From assembly GCF_030410395.1 (NCBI RefSeq), contig NZ_JAUHHF010000006.1, forward strand, positions 62,001 to 126,000: a stretch of DNA of 64,000 nucleotides. Direction: 5' to 3'. The translations under genes and the position numbers were made by a program. The stretch's first letter is position 1. Each line of letters opens with the position of its first letter. Below the pieces are notes generated by a model. It worked only from the letters and a program-made list of their open reading frames with translations. It was not told the origin of the DNA and made no database searches. Positions 17,171 to 25,841 of this stretch are shown here, one piece after another. Source of the DNA: Zwartia panacis (GTDB lineage Bacteria > Pseudomonadota > Gammaproteobacteria > Burkholderiales > Burkholderiaceae_B).

Positions 17171-18006
17171 ACAAATTTGCCTGTTAATCCACCGTCGACG
17201 ACTATTTCTGTCCCAGTGATGTAAGAAGCGTCATCTGAAGCCAGAAAGGTCGCGACGGAAGCGATCTCCCAAGGTGTGCCCATGCGTCCCATGGGCACCT
17301 GCCTGTCCCGAGCCCGACGTGTATTGTCCATGTCGGCGTTCGCATCAAACACCTTTGCCACGTTTTTTTGGATGCGCGGCGTATCGATCAAACCAGGAAC
17401 AATCGTGTTCGCGCGAATGCCATCGCCCGCATACTGTTGCGCAAGCATTTTGATGAAGTGTGTGACAGCAGCTTTTGTGACGCTGTATGCCAGATGCGGA
17501 TACCCAAGATAGCGCATGCCTGCGACCGATGACACACCAATGATTGATCCAGATCCTTGTTTCACCATGATAGGTGCAACAAGTTTGGCGGCGATCAAGA
17601 TGCTTTCGACATTCACCTTTTGAATACGATCCCAGTCCTCGAGCGTGGTTTCGGCAGGGCCTCCAACGCGGCCAATGCCAGCGTTGATTTGCATGATGTC
17701 GATACGACCAAAATCCTCCATCACGCGCTTGATTGCCGATTGCATCTCATCGAAATTGGATACATCAGCGCGATAGGCGATCGCTTTTGCACCGGTCGAT
17801 TCGATGTCTTGCGCAACTTCTTGTGCCGCGGCGAGATTGAAATCGAGTGCGGCCACTGAAGCACCGGCGCAGGCCATCGCGATGGAGCTTGCCTTGCCGA
17901 TGCTGACACCTGGCGCGCTCGTTCCCGCACCAAGGATCAAGGCGACTCGACCCTTGAGTTTCTCGGAACGTGCCGGGAGCTGCAGGTCCGTGATGCGCGG
18001 GTTCAT
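17167..18006 (-). CDS. short-chain dehydrogenase/reductase (SDR)
   Basis: A 279-residue NAD(P)-dependent SDR with a Rossmann fold. The cofactor loop is GAGTSAPGVSIGKA, the longer form found in one SDR subgroup. The catalytic set is Ser in GVSSVAG and YSVTK. An Asp after strand beta-2 (AALDFN) suggests NAD(H) rather than NADP(H). The C-terminus VVDGGLTGKFV is typical. It is the last gene of the four-gene operon 21058 to 17167, and its ATGA overlaps the stop of the preceding SDR. It likely oxidises or reduces an intermediate between the ligase and the lyase; the exact step is inference. Confidence 0.88.
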   Translation of the reverse strand: MNPRITDLQLPARSEKLKGRVALILGAGTSAPGVSIGKASSIAMACAGASVAALDFNLAAAQEVAQDIESTGAKAIAYRADVSNFDEMQSAIKRVMEDFGRIDIMQINAGIGRVGGPAETTLEDWDRIQKVNVESILIAAKLVAPIMVKQGSGSIIGVSSVAGMRYLGYPHLAYSVTKAAVTHFIKMLAQQYAGDGIRANTIVPGLIDTPRIQKNVAKVFDANADMDNTRRARDRQVPMGRMGTPWEIASVATFLASDDASYITGTEIVVDGGLTGKFV

Positions 18007-18731
18007 GCGACTTGACCCAGACCGACAGTCATACCGCCACAGACATACAACACCTGACCGGTAATGAAACCTGCGCGATCGTCCATGAGAGAGGCAACGG
18101 CATGCGCGATGTCTTCGGGTTCGCCCATCCGTTTGACTGGAATAGACTCAAGGATTTTCTTTGTTTTGGGCGAGTCGGGCGGATTGCCCGAGAGGAATAG
18201 TTCGGTTGCGATCGGTCCCGGACCGATGGCATTGACTGTCACACCGAAGGGGGCGAGTTCAAGTGCCCAGGTGCGCGTCATCCCCAACAAGCCCGCCTTG
18301 GTGGCGGAGTAAACAGTGCGTAACTCTTTACCGAGAGCGGCGCGACTGGAAATATTGATGATTCGACCAAAGCGTGCAGCTTGCATGAAAGGTTGCAAAC
18401 CTTGGGCGACCAGCATAGGTGCGCGTAGATTCAGTGCACAAACCGCATCGAAGTCCTCAAGCGTCGCATCCTCGAGTGTACCGGGTCGAATAAAGCCTGC
18501 ATTGTTGACGACGCGCAGGATATTGTGATCGCGGGTAATACGTTGCAAAATATCTCGAGTCGCATGCGCATCCGTCAAATCTACCGCGTAATGCGTTTCT
18601 CCCTTTAATAAAGAAGAGGGAGCGACACGGTCGAGATTGATAATCTGATAGCCATCTTCAATGCATCGGTGAATGATGGCACGGCCAATTCCTCCGCTAC
18701 CGCCTGTGACGAGTACGTTACGCTCAGCCAT
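18003..18731 (-). CDS. short-chain dehydrogenase/reductase, FabG-like
   Basis: A 242-residue SDR. TGGSGGIGRAI near the N-terminus binds the cofactor, NNAGF is the structural motif, and ISSRAAL with YSATKAG supplies the catalytic Ser, Tyr and Lys. I start at ATG 18731, where GGAGG lies 8 bases upstream inside the end of the preceding gene; the frame is open to 18767. It overlaps the citryl-CoA-lyase-like gene by 8 bases and the next SDR by 4, so all three are translationally coupled. A 3-oxoacyl/3-hydroxyacyl oxidoreduction is likely from family and context. Confidence 0.88.
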   Translation of the reverse strand: MAERNVLVTGGSGGIGRAIIHRCIEDGYQIINLDRVAPSSLLKGETHYAVDLTDAHATRDILQRITRDHNILRVVNNAGFIRPGTLEDATLEDFDAVCALNLRAPMLVAQGLQPFMQAARFGRIINISSRAALGKELRTVYSATKAGLLGMTRTWALELAPFGVTVNAIGPGPIATELFLSGNPPDSPKTKKILESIPVKRMGEPEDIAHAVASLMDDRAGFITGQVLYVCGGMTVGLGQVA

Positions 18732-19527
18732 GTGATTGACCTCCGGTGCCTGGACCATTGCCCACATAAGGAATCATTTCATCGATCGTGTCCCAGATGA
18801 AGCGACCAGCGGGGTCTTGTTGCTCTTCGGCGATATGAGAGACCAGACCTGCTGCGCGCGAGATGACTGCAAAGCCTCGCATGAGCTTGGGTGGAATTCC
18901 GATTTCACCCAGCATCGCGGCAACGGCACCTGTCGCGTTGATCGTGATATGGCGACCGTACACGCGATCCACTGTGGCTGAAAGCAGGCGGAGTGCACCC
19001 ACATATTTTTGTTCAAGCTCGGGTTCGGCTTCTGTCAATGCGAGTAACTTGATCGATCGAGGATCATCGGGCTTGTGCAGGTGATGTCCAAAGCCGGGCA
19101 GATTCTGCTTATTTTTACGGATTTCCATCACCAGATTTTCTGTGAATTTTTCTGGCTCGGACGAGTCGACGATCTGCTGCAGAATCACAGCGTTATTTTC
19201 CATGGTGCCCACAAACTGGCTACCCACAGCCATCAAACCCGCAGCGACTGCGCCCTGAAGGTTTTCCGGGGCGCTCATGTAGATCATGCGGGTGGCGATA
19301 GCGCTCGGCGTGAAACCGTGCTCCATCAATGTGATAAGTACGGCATCCATGATGCGCATATCGACCGCTCTTGGTTCGCGACCAAGAATTTGCATGAACA
19401 TCACTTCCGAGAAAGTTTTTTTACCGATCAGATCCTCGACTAGATCTGCATCGCGGTAATTCATGCTGGTGAGTGTATGTGTGCAAAGTTTGGTCGTGGG
19501 TGTAGGTTTTTTTGTGGAAGATGACAT
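18724..19527 (-). CDS. citryl-CoA lyase-like enzyme (citrate synthase superfamily)
   Basis: A 267-residue member of the citrate synthase superfamily, much shorter than citrate synthase (about 430). It keeps the GFGHHLHKPDDPR segment that contains the oxaloacetate/CoA-binding His-Arg region, and GAVAAGLMAVGSQFVG. This size and motif fit stand-alone citryl-CoA lyases, which cleave 3-hydroxy-dicarboxyl-CoA thioesters into acetyl-CoA and a keto acid. In the operon it lies between the acyl-CoA ligase (31 bases upstream) and two SDRs (overlapping), so it probably cleaves the CoA thioester made by the ligase. The true substrate is not known. Confidence 0.8.
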   Translation of the reverse strand: MSSSTKKPTPTTKLCTHTLTSMNYRDADLVEDLIGKKTFSEVMFMQILGREPRAVDMRIMDAVLITLMEHGFTPSAIATRMIYMSAPENLQGAVAAGLMAVGSQFVGTMENNAVILQQIVDSSEPEKFTENLVMEIRKNKQNLPGFGHHLHKPDDPRSIKLLALTEAEPELEQKYVGALRLLSATVDRVYGRHITINATGAVAAMLGEIGIPPKLMRGFAVISRAAGLVSHIAEEQQDPAGRFIWDTIDEMIPYVGNGPGTGGQSHG

Positions 19528-19558
19528 GAATGATTCTTCTTTAAAGAGGACAGGTTGA

Positions 19559-21058
19559 TCAGTTTAAAAGTTCACGGATAGCTGTTTTAAGGACCTTGCC
19601 AACAGAGGATCGAGGCAATTGATCGAGGAAATGTATTTTTTTAGGCGCATGGACCGAGCCCAATGCAGTTTTGACGTGCGCGATTAATATCTCTGGGTCA
19701 CATGTCACGCCCGGATGCAGTTGAACCGCAGCATGAACTGCTTCTCCCCACTTTTCGTCGGGCATACCAAAGACTGCGCACTCATAGACAGCCTGGTGTT
19801 GTGACAGGACGTTTTCGACATCCGTCGGATAAATGTTGAATCCACCTGTGATGATGACATCGCGGATACGATCTTTGAGAAAGAGATAGCCTCGATCATC
19901 GATTAAACCCACATCGCCGGTATGCAACCATCCATCGATGATGGTTTCAGCTGTTTTTTCCGGTAAACGCCAGTAGCCCGTCATGACAAGATGTCCGCGA
20001 ACGACTACTTCACCGACTTCTCCTTCGGGCAAAATTTTGCCATCAGGAGACATGATCGCCATGTCTGACAGCCAGGTGCAACGACCCACAGATCCACGAT
20101 TCAGTGGATCCTTGAAGCTGCTGGGTCGCATCATTGTGACGATTTGAGGCGCTTCTGTTTGTCCGTAAGTGGTGCCGACGACATCGCCGAAGAATGCTCT
20201 GAGCTGGTCGACTTTTTCCGCCGGCATCGGTGCGCCGCCGTAGATCAGGTTACGCAGTTTTGGAAAATCCGAACGCGAGACTCCTGGGTGTGCCATCACC
20301 ATGTAAATCAAAGTCGGGGGCATGAAGCTCATGGTTCCGCCATGCTCGCGGAAGGCCTGGATGACTGATGCGGGGTCAGTTTTATCGAGGAACAAAAGCT
20401 TTGCACCCTCTGCGAGCATTGGGAGCAAATAGGTGGATGTTCCGTGCGTCACTGGCGCTGTGACCACAAAGCAGTCGTCTTGGGTGATTTGCCAGCCGCT
20501 CACCTGGTTAATAATTCCGGCCGTCCAGGCACGATAGGGCTGCATCACGCCTTTGGGCAAACCTGTGGTCCCACCCGTGAACTTGATCGCTTGTGTGGCG
20601 TTTTCGCCTGCATCATTGGCGACGGGTGTTTGGCCAGCATAACGTTTGATTAAATGCTCGATATTGAGTGAAGGATCTGTTCCACTGTCATCAAGACGCA
20701 GCCAATGTGCTGAACTGGCTTGAAGCAGTTCGGCGCCTTTTGCATCAGAGATGACGATCGAAGGCTCTATGGTGTCGGTGATGCGTTTGATTTCGGAAGG
20801 AGTACTGCGTGCGTTGAGTGGCACCCAGACCTTGCCAGAAGCGAGTACGGCGAGGATGGCGGTCGCATGATCGACTGTATTGGCGGCACAAATGGCCACA
20901 CGGGTTTGAGGCTCTGGATCGAGGGCCTGCAGAGCGGTTGCCAAGGCCTTAACTTTTGCCGCGAGTGCCTGATACGTCAGCGTGCATGCGCTGCTTTGAA
21001 GAGCAATGCGTTCAGGGTAGAGCTTTGCCGCTCTGAAAAAGAAATCAATGGGATACAC
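19559..21058 (-). CDS. AMP-dependent acyl-CoA ligase
   Basis: A 499-residue member of the ANL adenylating family. Motifs in order are FTGGTTGLPKGVM (phosphate loop), TYGQTEAPQ, GWLHTGDVGLIDD, LKDRIRDVIITGGFNIYP (hinge) and SSVGKVLKTAIRE with the catalytic Lys near the C-terminus. It activates a carboxylate with ATP and CoA. The start is a GTG at 21058 with AGGA 8 bases upstream. It is the first gene of the four-gene catabolic operon and faces the IclR gene across a 151-base control region holding a strong palindrome. The acid activated is unknown. Confidence 0.9.
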   Translation of the reverse strand: MYPIDFFFRAAKLYPERIALQSSACTLTYQALAAKVKALATALQALDPEPQTRVAICAANTVDHATAILAVLASGKVWVPLNARSTPSEIKRITDTIEPSIVISDAKGAELLQASSAHWLRLDDSGTDPSLNIEHLIKRYAGQTPVANDAGENATQAIKFTGGTTGLPKGVMQPYRAWTAGIINQVSGWQITQDDCFVVTAPVTHGTSTYLLPMLAEGAKLLFLDKTDPASVIQAFREHGGTMSFMPPTLIYMVMAHPGVSRSDFPKLRNLIYGGAPMPAEKVDQLRAFFGDVVGTTYGQTEAPQIVTMMRPSSFKDPLNRGSVGRCTWLSDMAIMSPDGKILPEGEVGEVVVRGHLVMTGYWRLPEKTAETIIDGWLHTGDVGLIDDRGYLFLKDRIRDVIITGGFNIYPTDVENVLSQHQAVYECAVFGMPDEKWGEAVHAAVQLHPGVTCDPEILIAHVKTALGSVHAPKKIHFLDQLPRSSVGKVLKTAIRELLN

Positions 21059-21101
21059 CGGAGGTTCCTGTTACATGCGTTGTAGGCGATCTCAAAATAA
21101 G

Positions 21102-21126
21102 CAGTTGTTCGTATATTGGACAACTG
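21102..21126. promoter_or_regulatory. 25-bp palindrome, probable IclR-family operator
   Basis: CAGTTGTTC at 21102-21110 and GGACAACTG at 21118-21126 match as an inverted repeat in 8 of 9 positions around a 7-base spacer. It sits between the divergent ligase operon and the IclR gene, 44 bases from the ligase GTG. Its size and TGTTC/GGACA halves resemble known IclR-family sites. A further ATTGGACA half (21115-21122) recurs inverted as TGTCCAAT at 21200-21207, next to the IclR start, which would allow autoregulation. Confidence 0.6.
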
Positions 21127-21209
21127 TAGCTTTTTGATCGTGCAATTTTGGCTATTTTTGAGGATTTTCCGCTTTAAAATCACCCTGCACAATACAGAGT
21201 GTCCAATTA

Positions 21210-21965
21210 ATGAACAAAAACAATGGATCAGGTCCGAGCACCTTTCGTCGTGGGTTGGAGGTGCTGGAGTCTTTGCGTCTGGCCGGCGAACAAGGTCTGA
21301 CGATTCCGGAAATAGTCTCCGCAACCAATATGCAACGCAGTACGACCTATCGGTTCTTGGATGTGTTGGTGAGTTTCGGATGTGTCACTCGGGATGAAAT
21401 CACGCGGCGGTATAGCGTGACTGCTGCATGGACAGCACCCGTACGTTCACACGAAGCGGCAATCGAGCACGCCAAAAAGGCACTTCGCAGAATCAGTGAT
21501 TTGACTGGTGACAGTGCGTTTTTGATTTGTCGGGCGGGTGCGGATTCCTTGTGTATTCATCGGGAGGTCGGCACGTATCCTTTGCAGGTCCTCACGGTCG
21601 CGGCGGGGCATCGACAGCCTCTCGGGGTCGGCGCTGCCGGTCTGGCTTTTCTCTCAGCATTGCCCCAAGAAGAAGTCACGTCGTTGATCGAGCAAAATAA
21701 ATCAAGACTGGGCGCTTATGGCGGAATGACTACCGAGCAGCTACAGCTATTGGTTAACACAACGCGCGACCGTGGTTGGTCAATTGTCGGCAACACTGCC
21801 GTGCAGGGCGTGCTTGGTGTAGGTGTCGCCTTGCGCGATCAGACGGGACATCCGACTCTGGCGATCAGTGTTTCATCTGTGATCGACAGAATGCCCGTAT
21901 CCCGTCAAAAGACCATCGCTGACTGGATTACTGAGTCGCTGGCTATGGCGACCTTGTCGCAGTAA
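21210..21965 (+). CDS. IclR family transcriptional regulator
   Basis: A 251-residue regulator with an N-terminal winged helix-turn-helix (GLTIPEIVSATNMQRSTTYRF near residues 29-49) and a C-terminal GAF-like ligand domain from about residue 75. It is divergent from the ligase-lyase-SDR operon and very probably controls it, with the pathway substrate or CoA thioester as inducer; this is inference from position. Its 3' end overlaps the convergent methyltransferase gene by 23 bases. No strong ribosome site is visible before the ATG. Confidence 0.92.
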   Translation: MNKNNGSGPSTFRRGLEVLESLRLAGEQGLTIPEIVSATNMQRSTTYRFLDVLVSFGCVTRDEITRRYSVTAAWTAPVRSHEAAIEHAKKALRRISDLTGDSAFLICRAGADSLCIHREVGTYPLQVLTVAAGHRQPLGVGAAGLAFLSALPQEEVTSLIEQNKSRLGAYGGMTTEQLQLLVNTTRDRGWSIVGNTAVQGVLGVGVALRDQTGHPTLAISVSSVIDRMPVSRQKTIADWITESLAMATLSQ

Positions 21966-22809
21966 TGACGGTGGTCGGCGAGGTCTGTAGGCTCGCATTG
22001 ATTTTTTTACCAGCGACTTCGCCTACAAAAATCTGCTCTTTATCATTCGCGTCTTTGTAGCCTAGCGTCAATTGTGAGCCGTTCAGTTTGCCAGTCACGC
22101 GTTGTGAGCGGTTATCACCAAAAGTCAGCGTCCCTTCGACCTTTTGAAATTTTTGCTGCAGACTCAGTGTCGCGGTCGTCGCACCCGGCAAACCATTCAA
22201 TGACCAGTCACCTTGCACCTTGGCGGGAACGACCCAATAGTACCCGCGCCCACCTGCCTCGGGATTAATAATTTCATCAGGTTCCCATGCGCCCATCATG
22301 AAGGAGTTGGACACAACCCGGGTACCAGGTTTCATCTCCAACAGCTTTGGTTTGAGTTTGAGGTTGAGACTTGTCAGAAGGTACAAGGTCACCACGGTCG
22401 CATTGGAAAAGTCTTCTTCAAAAATATCTCCCGTCACGATGGTGACCTTGTCAGAGACATTGGCACGTTGAGCGTTTTGCCGGGCAAGATTGGCCATATC
22501 TGGGTTGAATTCAATACCGACGGCTCTTGCACCGAATTGTCTGGCTGCCTGAATTGGAATCTTTCCATCCCCCGCACCTAAATCGTAGACGAGGTCGTTA
22601 GGCGAAACTTTCGCTGTTTCCAGCATGCGAACAACGAGATCGTTGGGCGTCGGGACCCAGATAACGTCTTTGCCGGCCTGCGCAATGGTGGGCTCATATG
22701 TATTTTGATTTGTCTGAGCGAATGCGGCATGACCGCAAAGCAAACCAGCCATGACGATGGCGCTCATCGTTCGCTTCAAACTTTGTCCAACGAATGCTTC
22801 ATGAAACAT
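21943..22809 (-). CDS. exported FAM173-like SAM methyltransferase (copy 1)
   Basis: A 288-residue class I SAM-dependent methyltransferase with an N-terminal signal peptide (hydrophobic near residues 14-30, cleavage likely after AFA). The pre-motif WVPTPNDLV (51-59), motif I YDLGAGDGK (75-83), GIEFNPDM (98-105), TGDIF and VVTLYLL match the FAM173/ATPSCKMT-type lysine methyltransferases. A C-terminal beta-rich, calycin-like part follows from about residue 190. ATG 22809 is chosen for its AGGAG site 8 bases upstream. All SAM-binding residues seem intact, yet the protein is predicted periplasmic, where SAM is not known to be available. Related copies lie at 23923 and 25842. Confidence 0.82.
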   Translation of the reverse strand: MFHEAFVGQSLKRTMSAIVMAGLLCGHAAFAQTNQNTYEPTIAQAGKDVIWVPTPNDLVVRMLETAKVSPNDLVYDLGAGDGKIPIQAARQFGARAVGIEFNPDMANLARQNAQRANVSDKVTIVTGDIFEEDFSNATVVTLYLLTSLNLKLKPKLLEMKPGTRVVSNSFMMGAWEPDEIINPEAGGRGYYWVVPAKVQGDWSLNGLPGATTATLSLQQKFQKVEGTLTFGDNRSQRVTGKLNGSQLTLGYKDANDKEQIFVGEVAGKKINASLQTSPTTVITATRSP

Positions 22810-22920
22810 GTCAATGACTCCTGAGAAAGGTTGCCACAAAGAGCAATAGTGATGGTTATGCTATGTTCGGGCAGGTAAAATTGTCCAGTAGTTTTTGTTT
22901 GATTGAATGGAGTTTCATTG

Positions 22921-23889
22921 ATGCGTACCGGATTGCGTTTTTTTGCTGCTGTATTAGCCGCCCTCTCACTAGGTACCGCCGCCCAGGCTCAGTCCTTCCC
23001 GACGAAATCTATTTCTTTCGTTGTACCCTTTGCGGCAGGTGGTCCTGCTGATCTGGTGGCGCGCGAAGTCGCCCGTTTAATGGGTGAAGATCTCGGTAAA
23101 CCAGTCGTAGTCGAAAATCAGCCGGGTGGTTCCGGAGTCGTCGCGCTTAACACCATGAGTCGATCCAGTGCTGATGGTCATACCTTATTGTTCGCAGCGT
23201 CCGGAACCGTAGTCATTCATCCATTATTGACCGACAAATTCGATTCGGTCACCAAGCAGTTGGTTCCAGTCGGGCTAGTCTCGACCAGTCCACATGTTTT
23301 GGTGGTGAGCTCAAAAATAGGTGTCAAATCGGTGCAGGGGCTGATCGACTACGCCAAAGCAAATCCTGGCAAGCTGAATTTCGGATCGGCGGGTACTGGT
23401 GGCGCGGCTCATCTAGGGATGGAAATGTTCAAGTCCCAAGCCAATATCGACGCCGTGCATATTCCTTACAAGGGCACTTCTCAAGTGATCGCTGACTTAG
23501 CCTCTGGCGAAGTGCAAGCGCTGTTCAGTAGCATGCCCTCACTGAAGCCCTTGATTGATCGCGGTGCAGTGGTTGCGATTGGTATGAGTGGACCCAGCGC
23601 AGGTGCTGAAAAAATGGGAATTCCTGAAATTTCCAAAGCAGGTTTAGCTGAGTTTGGTTACACCACCTGGTATGGACTGTTTGCGCCTGCAGGCACGCCA
23701 CAGGACATCGTGAACAAACTGAACGAAACGCTTAAAAAAGTATTGGCCAACCAAGCACTCGCCGAAAAACTCAGTCCTCAGGGACTTGATGTGCGTTACA
23801 GCACCCCAGCAGGACTCGGTGACTTAGTGCAAACAGAAGCGGCGGCATGGTCTAAGATCATCAAGACTGCCAATATCAGTATCAAGTAA
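22921..23889 (+). CDS. Bug/TctC family receptor
   Basis: A 322-residue periplasmic receptor. The signal peptide MRTGLRFFAAVLAAL ends at AQAQ. The ligand loop is PFAAGGPADLVAR with the conserved Asp, followed by VVENQPGGSG. ATG 22921 has TGGAG 8 bases upstream; the frame is open to 22903. It is divergent from methyltransferase copy 1 (111 bases between starts) and convergent with copy 2, from which only a terminator hairpin separates it. This places it inside the methyltransferase cluster. Its ligand is unknown. Confidence 0.9.
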   Translation: MRTGLRFFAAVLAALSLGTAAQAQSFPTKSISFVVPFAAGGPADLVAREVARLMGEDLGKPVVVENQPGGSGVVALNTMSRSSADGHTLLFAASGTVVIHPLLTDKFDSVTKQLVPVGLVSTSPHVLVVSSKIGVKSVQGLIDYAKANPGKLNFGSAGTGGAAHLGMEMFKSQANIDAVHIPYKGTSQVIADLASGEVQALFSSMPSLKPLIDRGAVVAIGMSGPSAGAEKMGIPEISKAGLAEFGYTTWYGLFAPAGTPQDIVNKLNETLKKVLANQALAEKLSPQGLDVRYSTPAGLGDLVQTEAAAWSKIIKTANISIK

Positions 23890-23896
23890 TTGCATG

Positions 23897-23932
23897 CGAG
23901 CACAGCGAGGTTGTGCTCGTTATTATTTTTTT
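23897..23932 (+). terminator. rho-independent terminator after Bug receptor
   Basis: CGAGCACA at 23897-23904 pairs with TGTGCTCG at 23912-23919 around a 7-base loop, followed by a T-rich run. The T-tract overlaps the last codons of the convergent methyltransferase gene (ends 23923). Confidence 0.88.
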
Positions 23933-24759
23933 GTTGCAATGACGACACTGCCCGGAATTTGTCTGATCGTTCCATGAATTTTGTGGGCGCTTACAACACC
24001 CGTGAAAGTCTGACTTTTTCCATTACGATCTAAATAGTTAAAACTGATTTGAGCGCCACTTAAGCGTCCTTCGATACGCTGTTCAAGAGATTGACCTACT
24101 ATCAGATCTCCATCGAACTTTTGGCTTTTTTGAGTGAGCTTGAGCTGCGCATCCGGCCAGCCTGGCAAATCACTCAAAATCCAGTTTCCCTCGACCTTTG
24201 CCGGTACGATCCAGAAATAACCTGATACTTCGCCTTCGGAGAGAACCTTCGCATCCGGTTCCCAGGAACCCATGGAAAAAGTGTTGGAGACAATACGGGT
24301 CCCTGGCTTCATATCAAGCAAACGCGGCTTGAGTTTGATGTTGAGTTGAGTGAGCAGGTAGAGCGTGACTACCGTAGCATTAGAAAAATCTTCCTCGAAG
24401 ATATCGCCTGTCACGAAGGTGACACGATCGGAGACGCCTGCTTGTTGCGCGTGACGTCTGGCCAAAGCGGCCAAATCCGGGTTGAATTCGATACCAATCG
24501 CGCGTGCGCCATAACGTTTGGCAGCTTCGATGGGAATCTTGCCATCTCCAGAGCCCAGGTCGTACACCACATCAGTCGACGTGACCTGGGCCGTTTCGAG
24601 CATTTCAGAGACAAGATGGTTTGGGGTCGGCATCCACATCACGTCTTTGCCGCTTTGGGCGATCAGGGGCTCATAAAGCTCTGTGCCCGCATGCTGGGTT
24701 GCGCAGCCGCTCAACATTGAGATGACGAGAAGACTGGCTGCTGCGCGGACCCTAAGCAT
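23923..24759 (-). CDS. lipoprotein FAM173-like SAM methyltransferase (copy 2)
   Basis: A 278-residue relative of the protein at 21943. The N-terminus is a lipoprotein signal with lipobox LSGC (Cys19). Ala at +2 suggests sorting to the outer membrane. The SAM motifs are complete: WMPTPNHLV (42-50), YDLGSGDGK (66-74), GIEFNPDL (89-96), TGDIFEEDFS. A beta-rich tail of about 90 residues follows. The start lies 6 bases after the stop of the Bug gene at 24766, so they are co-transcribed. It is closest to copy 1. The target is unknown; a cell-envelope protein would be the natural guess if SAM could reach it. Confidence 0.82.
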   Translation of the reverse strand: MLRVRAAASLLVISMLSGCATQHAGTELYEPLIAQSGKDVMWMPTPNHLVSEMLETAQVTSTDVVYDLGSGDGKIPIEAAKRYGARAIGIEFNPDLAALARRHAQQAGVSDRVTFVTGDIFEEDFSNATVVTLYLLTQLNIKLKPRLLDMKPGTRIVSNTFSMGSWEPDAKVLSEGEVSGYFWIVPAKVEGNWILSDLPGWPDAQLKLTQKSQKFDGDLIVGQSLEQRIEGRLSGAQISFNYLDRNGKSQTFTGVVSAHKIHGTIRQIPGSVVIATKK

Positions 24760-24765
24760 GGATGA

Positions 24766-25755
24766 TTACTGTTTTGCTGCGGCGTTTGAATCTTCGACGA
24801 CCTTTTTCCATTTCGCAGTTTCTTTGGCCATGAACTCAGCGAAGAACTCAGGAGATTTTCCAACTGGGTCAGCGCCTGCCGTCACAAAACGGTCTTCCAG
24901 CTTTGGCATGATGGCATTCACTTCGGCATTGAGCTTGTCAACGATTGCTTGAGGTGTGCCTTTCGGTGCAAGCAAGCCAAACCATGATCCCGAGGAGTAG
25001 CCTGGGAAACCGCTTTCAGCGATTGTCGGGACTTCTGGCATTGAGCGTGAACGCTCCAGGCTGGAGACTGCGATCGGAATCAGTTTGCCTGATTTGATCG
25101 GAGCGATCACTGACGGAATCGTCGCAAACATAAAGTCTGTGCGGCCTGCCAGCAAATCGTTCAGCGCTTCGGCACCCTTGTAGGGAATGTGTTGGGCATC
25201 GATTCCCATACGCTGCATCAGCATGAAGCTCGAGAGGTGAGCGGAGGTACCGACGCCCGTTGAGGCGTAATTCAGTTTGCCGGAGTTTGCTTTGGCGTAT
25301 GCTTCAAACTCTTTGAAGTTTTTGATTCCCTTTTCGGGATTGACCACGAGGACGTTAGGCACATCGGCCACCAGGATGATCGGAACCAAATCCTTGAGTG
25401 GATCGTAGGCAAGTTTTTGTAATGATGGATTGATGGTGAGCGGACCGACCGATGCCATCAAGATACTGTAGCCATCGGGCGCTGCTTTGACGATATCCGC
25501 CGTGCCGATGTTGCCGCCCGCACCTGGTTTGTTTTCAACGATGAAGTTTGCGCCTTTCATGCGAGTAGGCAATTCGTTGGCAATCGCGCGGGCAATTACA
25601 TCAGTCGTGCCGCCAGCAGTAAAGCCAACCATGATTTTGACTGGACGATCGGGATATGTTGTCGCGGTTTGAGCCTGGGTCACAAGAGATGCACCCGCGG
25701 TCATCACACCCATCGCAACAGCCAGGGCGTAGCGTTTAAATTTAACGTTGATCAC
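24766..25755 (-). CDS. Bug/TctC family receptor
   Basis: A 329-residue periplasmic receptor with a Sec signal peptide ending VTQAQ. The ligand loop is GFTAGGTTDVIAR and IVENKPGAGG follows. The start is a GTG at 25755 behind a clear AGGAGATTCTT ribosome site. It lies 86 bases downstream of methyltransferase copy 3 and 6 bases upstream of copy 2 on the same strand. It is thus embedded in a run ABC operon, methyltransferase, Bug, methyltransferase. The ligand is unknown. Confidence 0.9.
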   Translation of the reverse strand: MINVKFKRYALAVAMGVMTAGASLVTQAQTATTYPDRPVKIMVGFTAGGTTDVIARAIANELPTRMKGANFIVENKPGAGGNIGTADIVKAAPDGYSILMASVGPLTINPSLQKLAYDPLKDLVPIILVADVPNVLVVNPEKGIKNFKEFEAYAKANSGKLNYASTGVGTSAHLSSFMLMQRMGIDAQHIPYKGAEALNDLLAGRTDFMFATIPSVIAPIKSGKLIPIAVSSLERSRSMPEVPTIAESGFPGYSSGSWFGLLAPKGTPQAIVDKLNAEVNAIMPKLEDRFVTAGADPVGKSPEFFAEFMAKETAKWKKVVEDSNAAAKQ

Positions 25756-25841
25756 AAGAATCTCCTTCGTACGTGATTAGTTTGTCAAGCTTGATCCAAA
25801 TCTTTAGCTAGACCGAGTATACGTGAGGAACAGGGGGCTGT

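Noticed and set aside
17890-17960. Odd cofactor loop in the SDR at 17167 (GAGTSAPGVSIG)
   Set aside because: A longer glycine loop of this form is a known SDR subgroup feature and not a defect.
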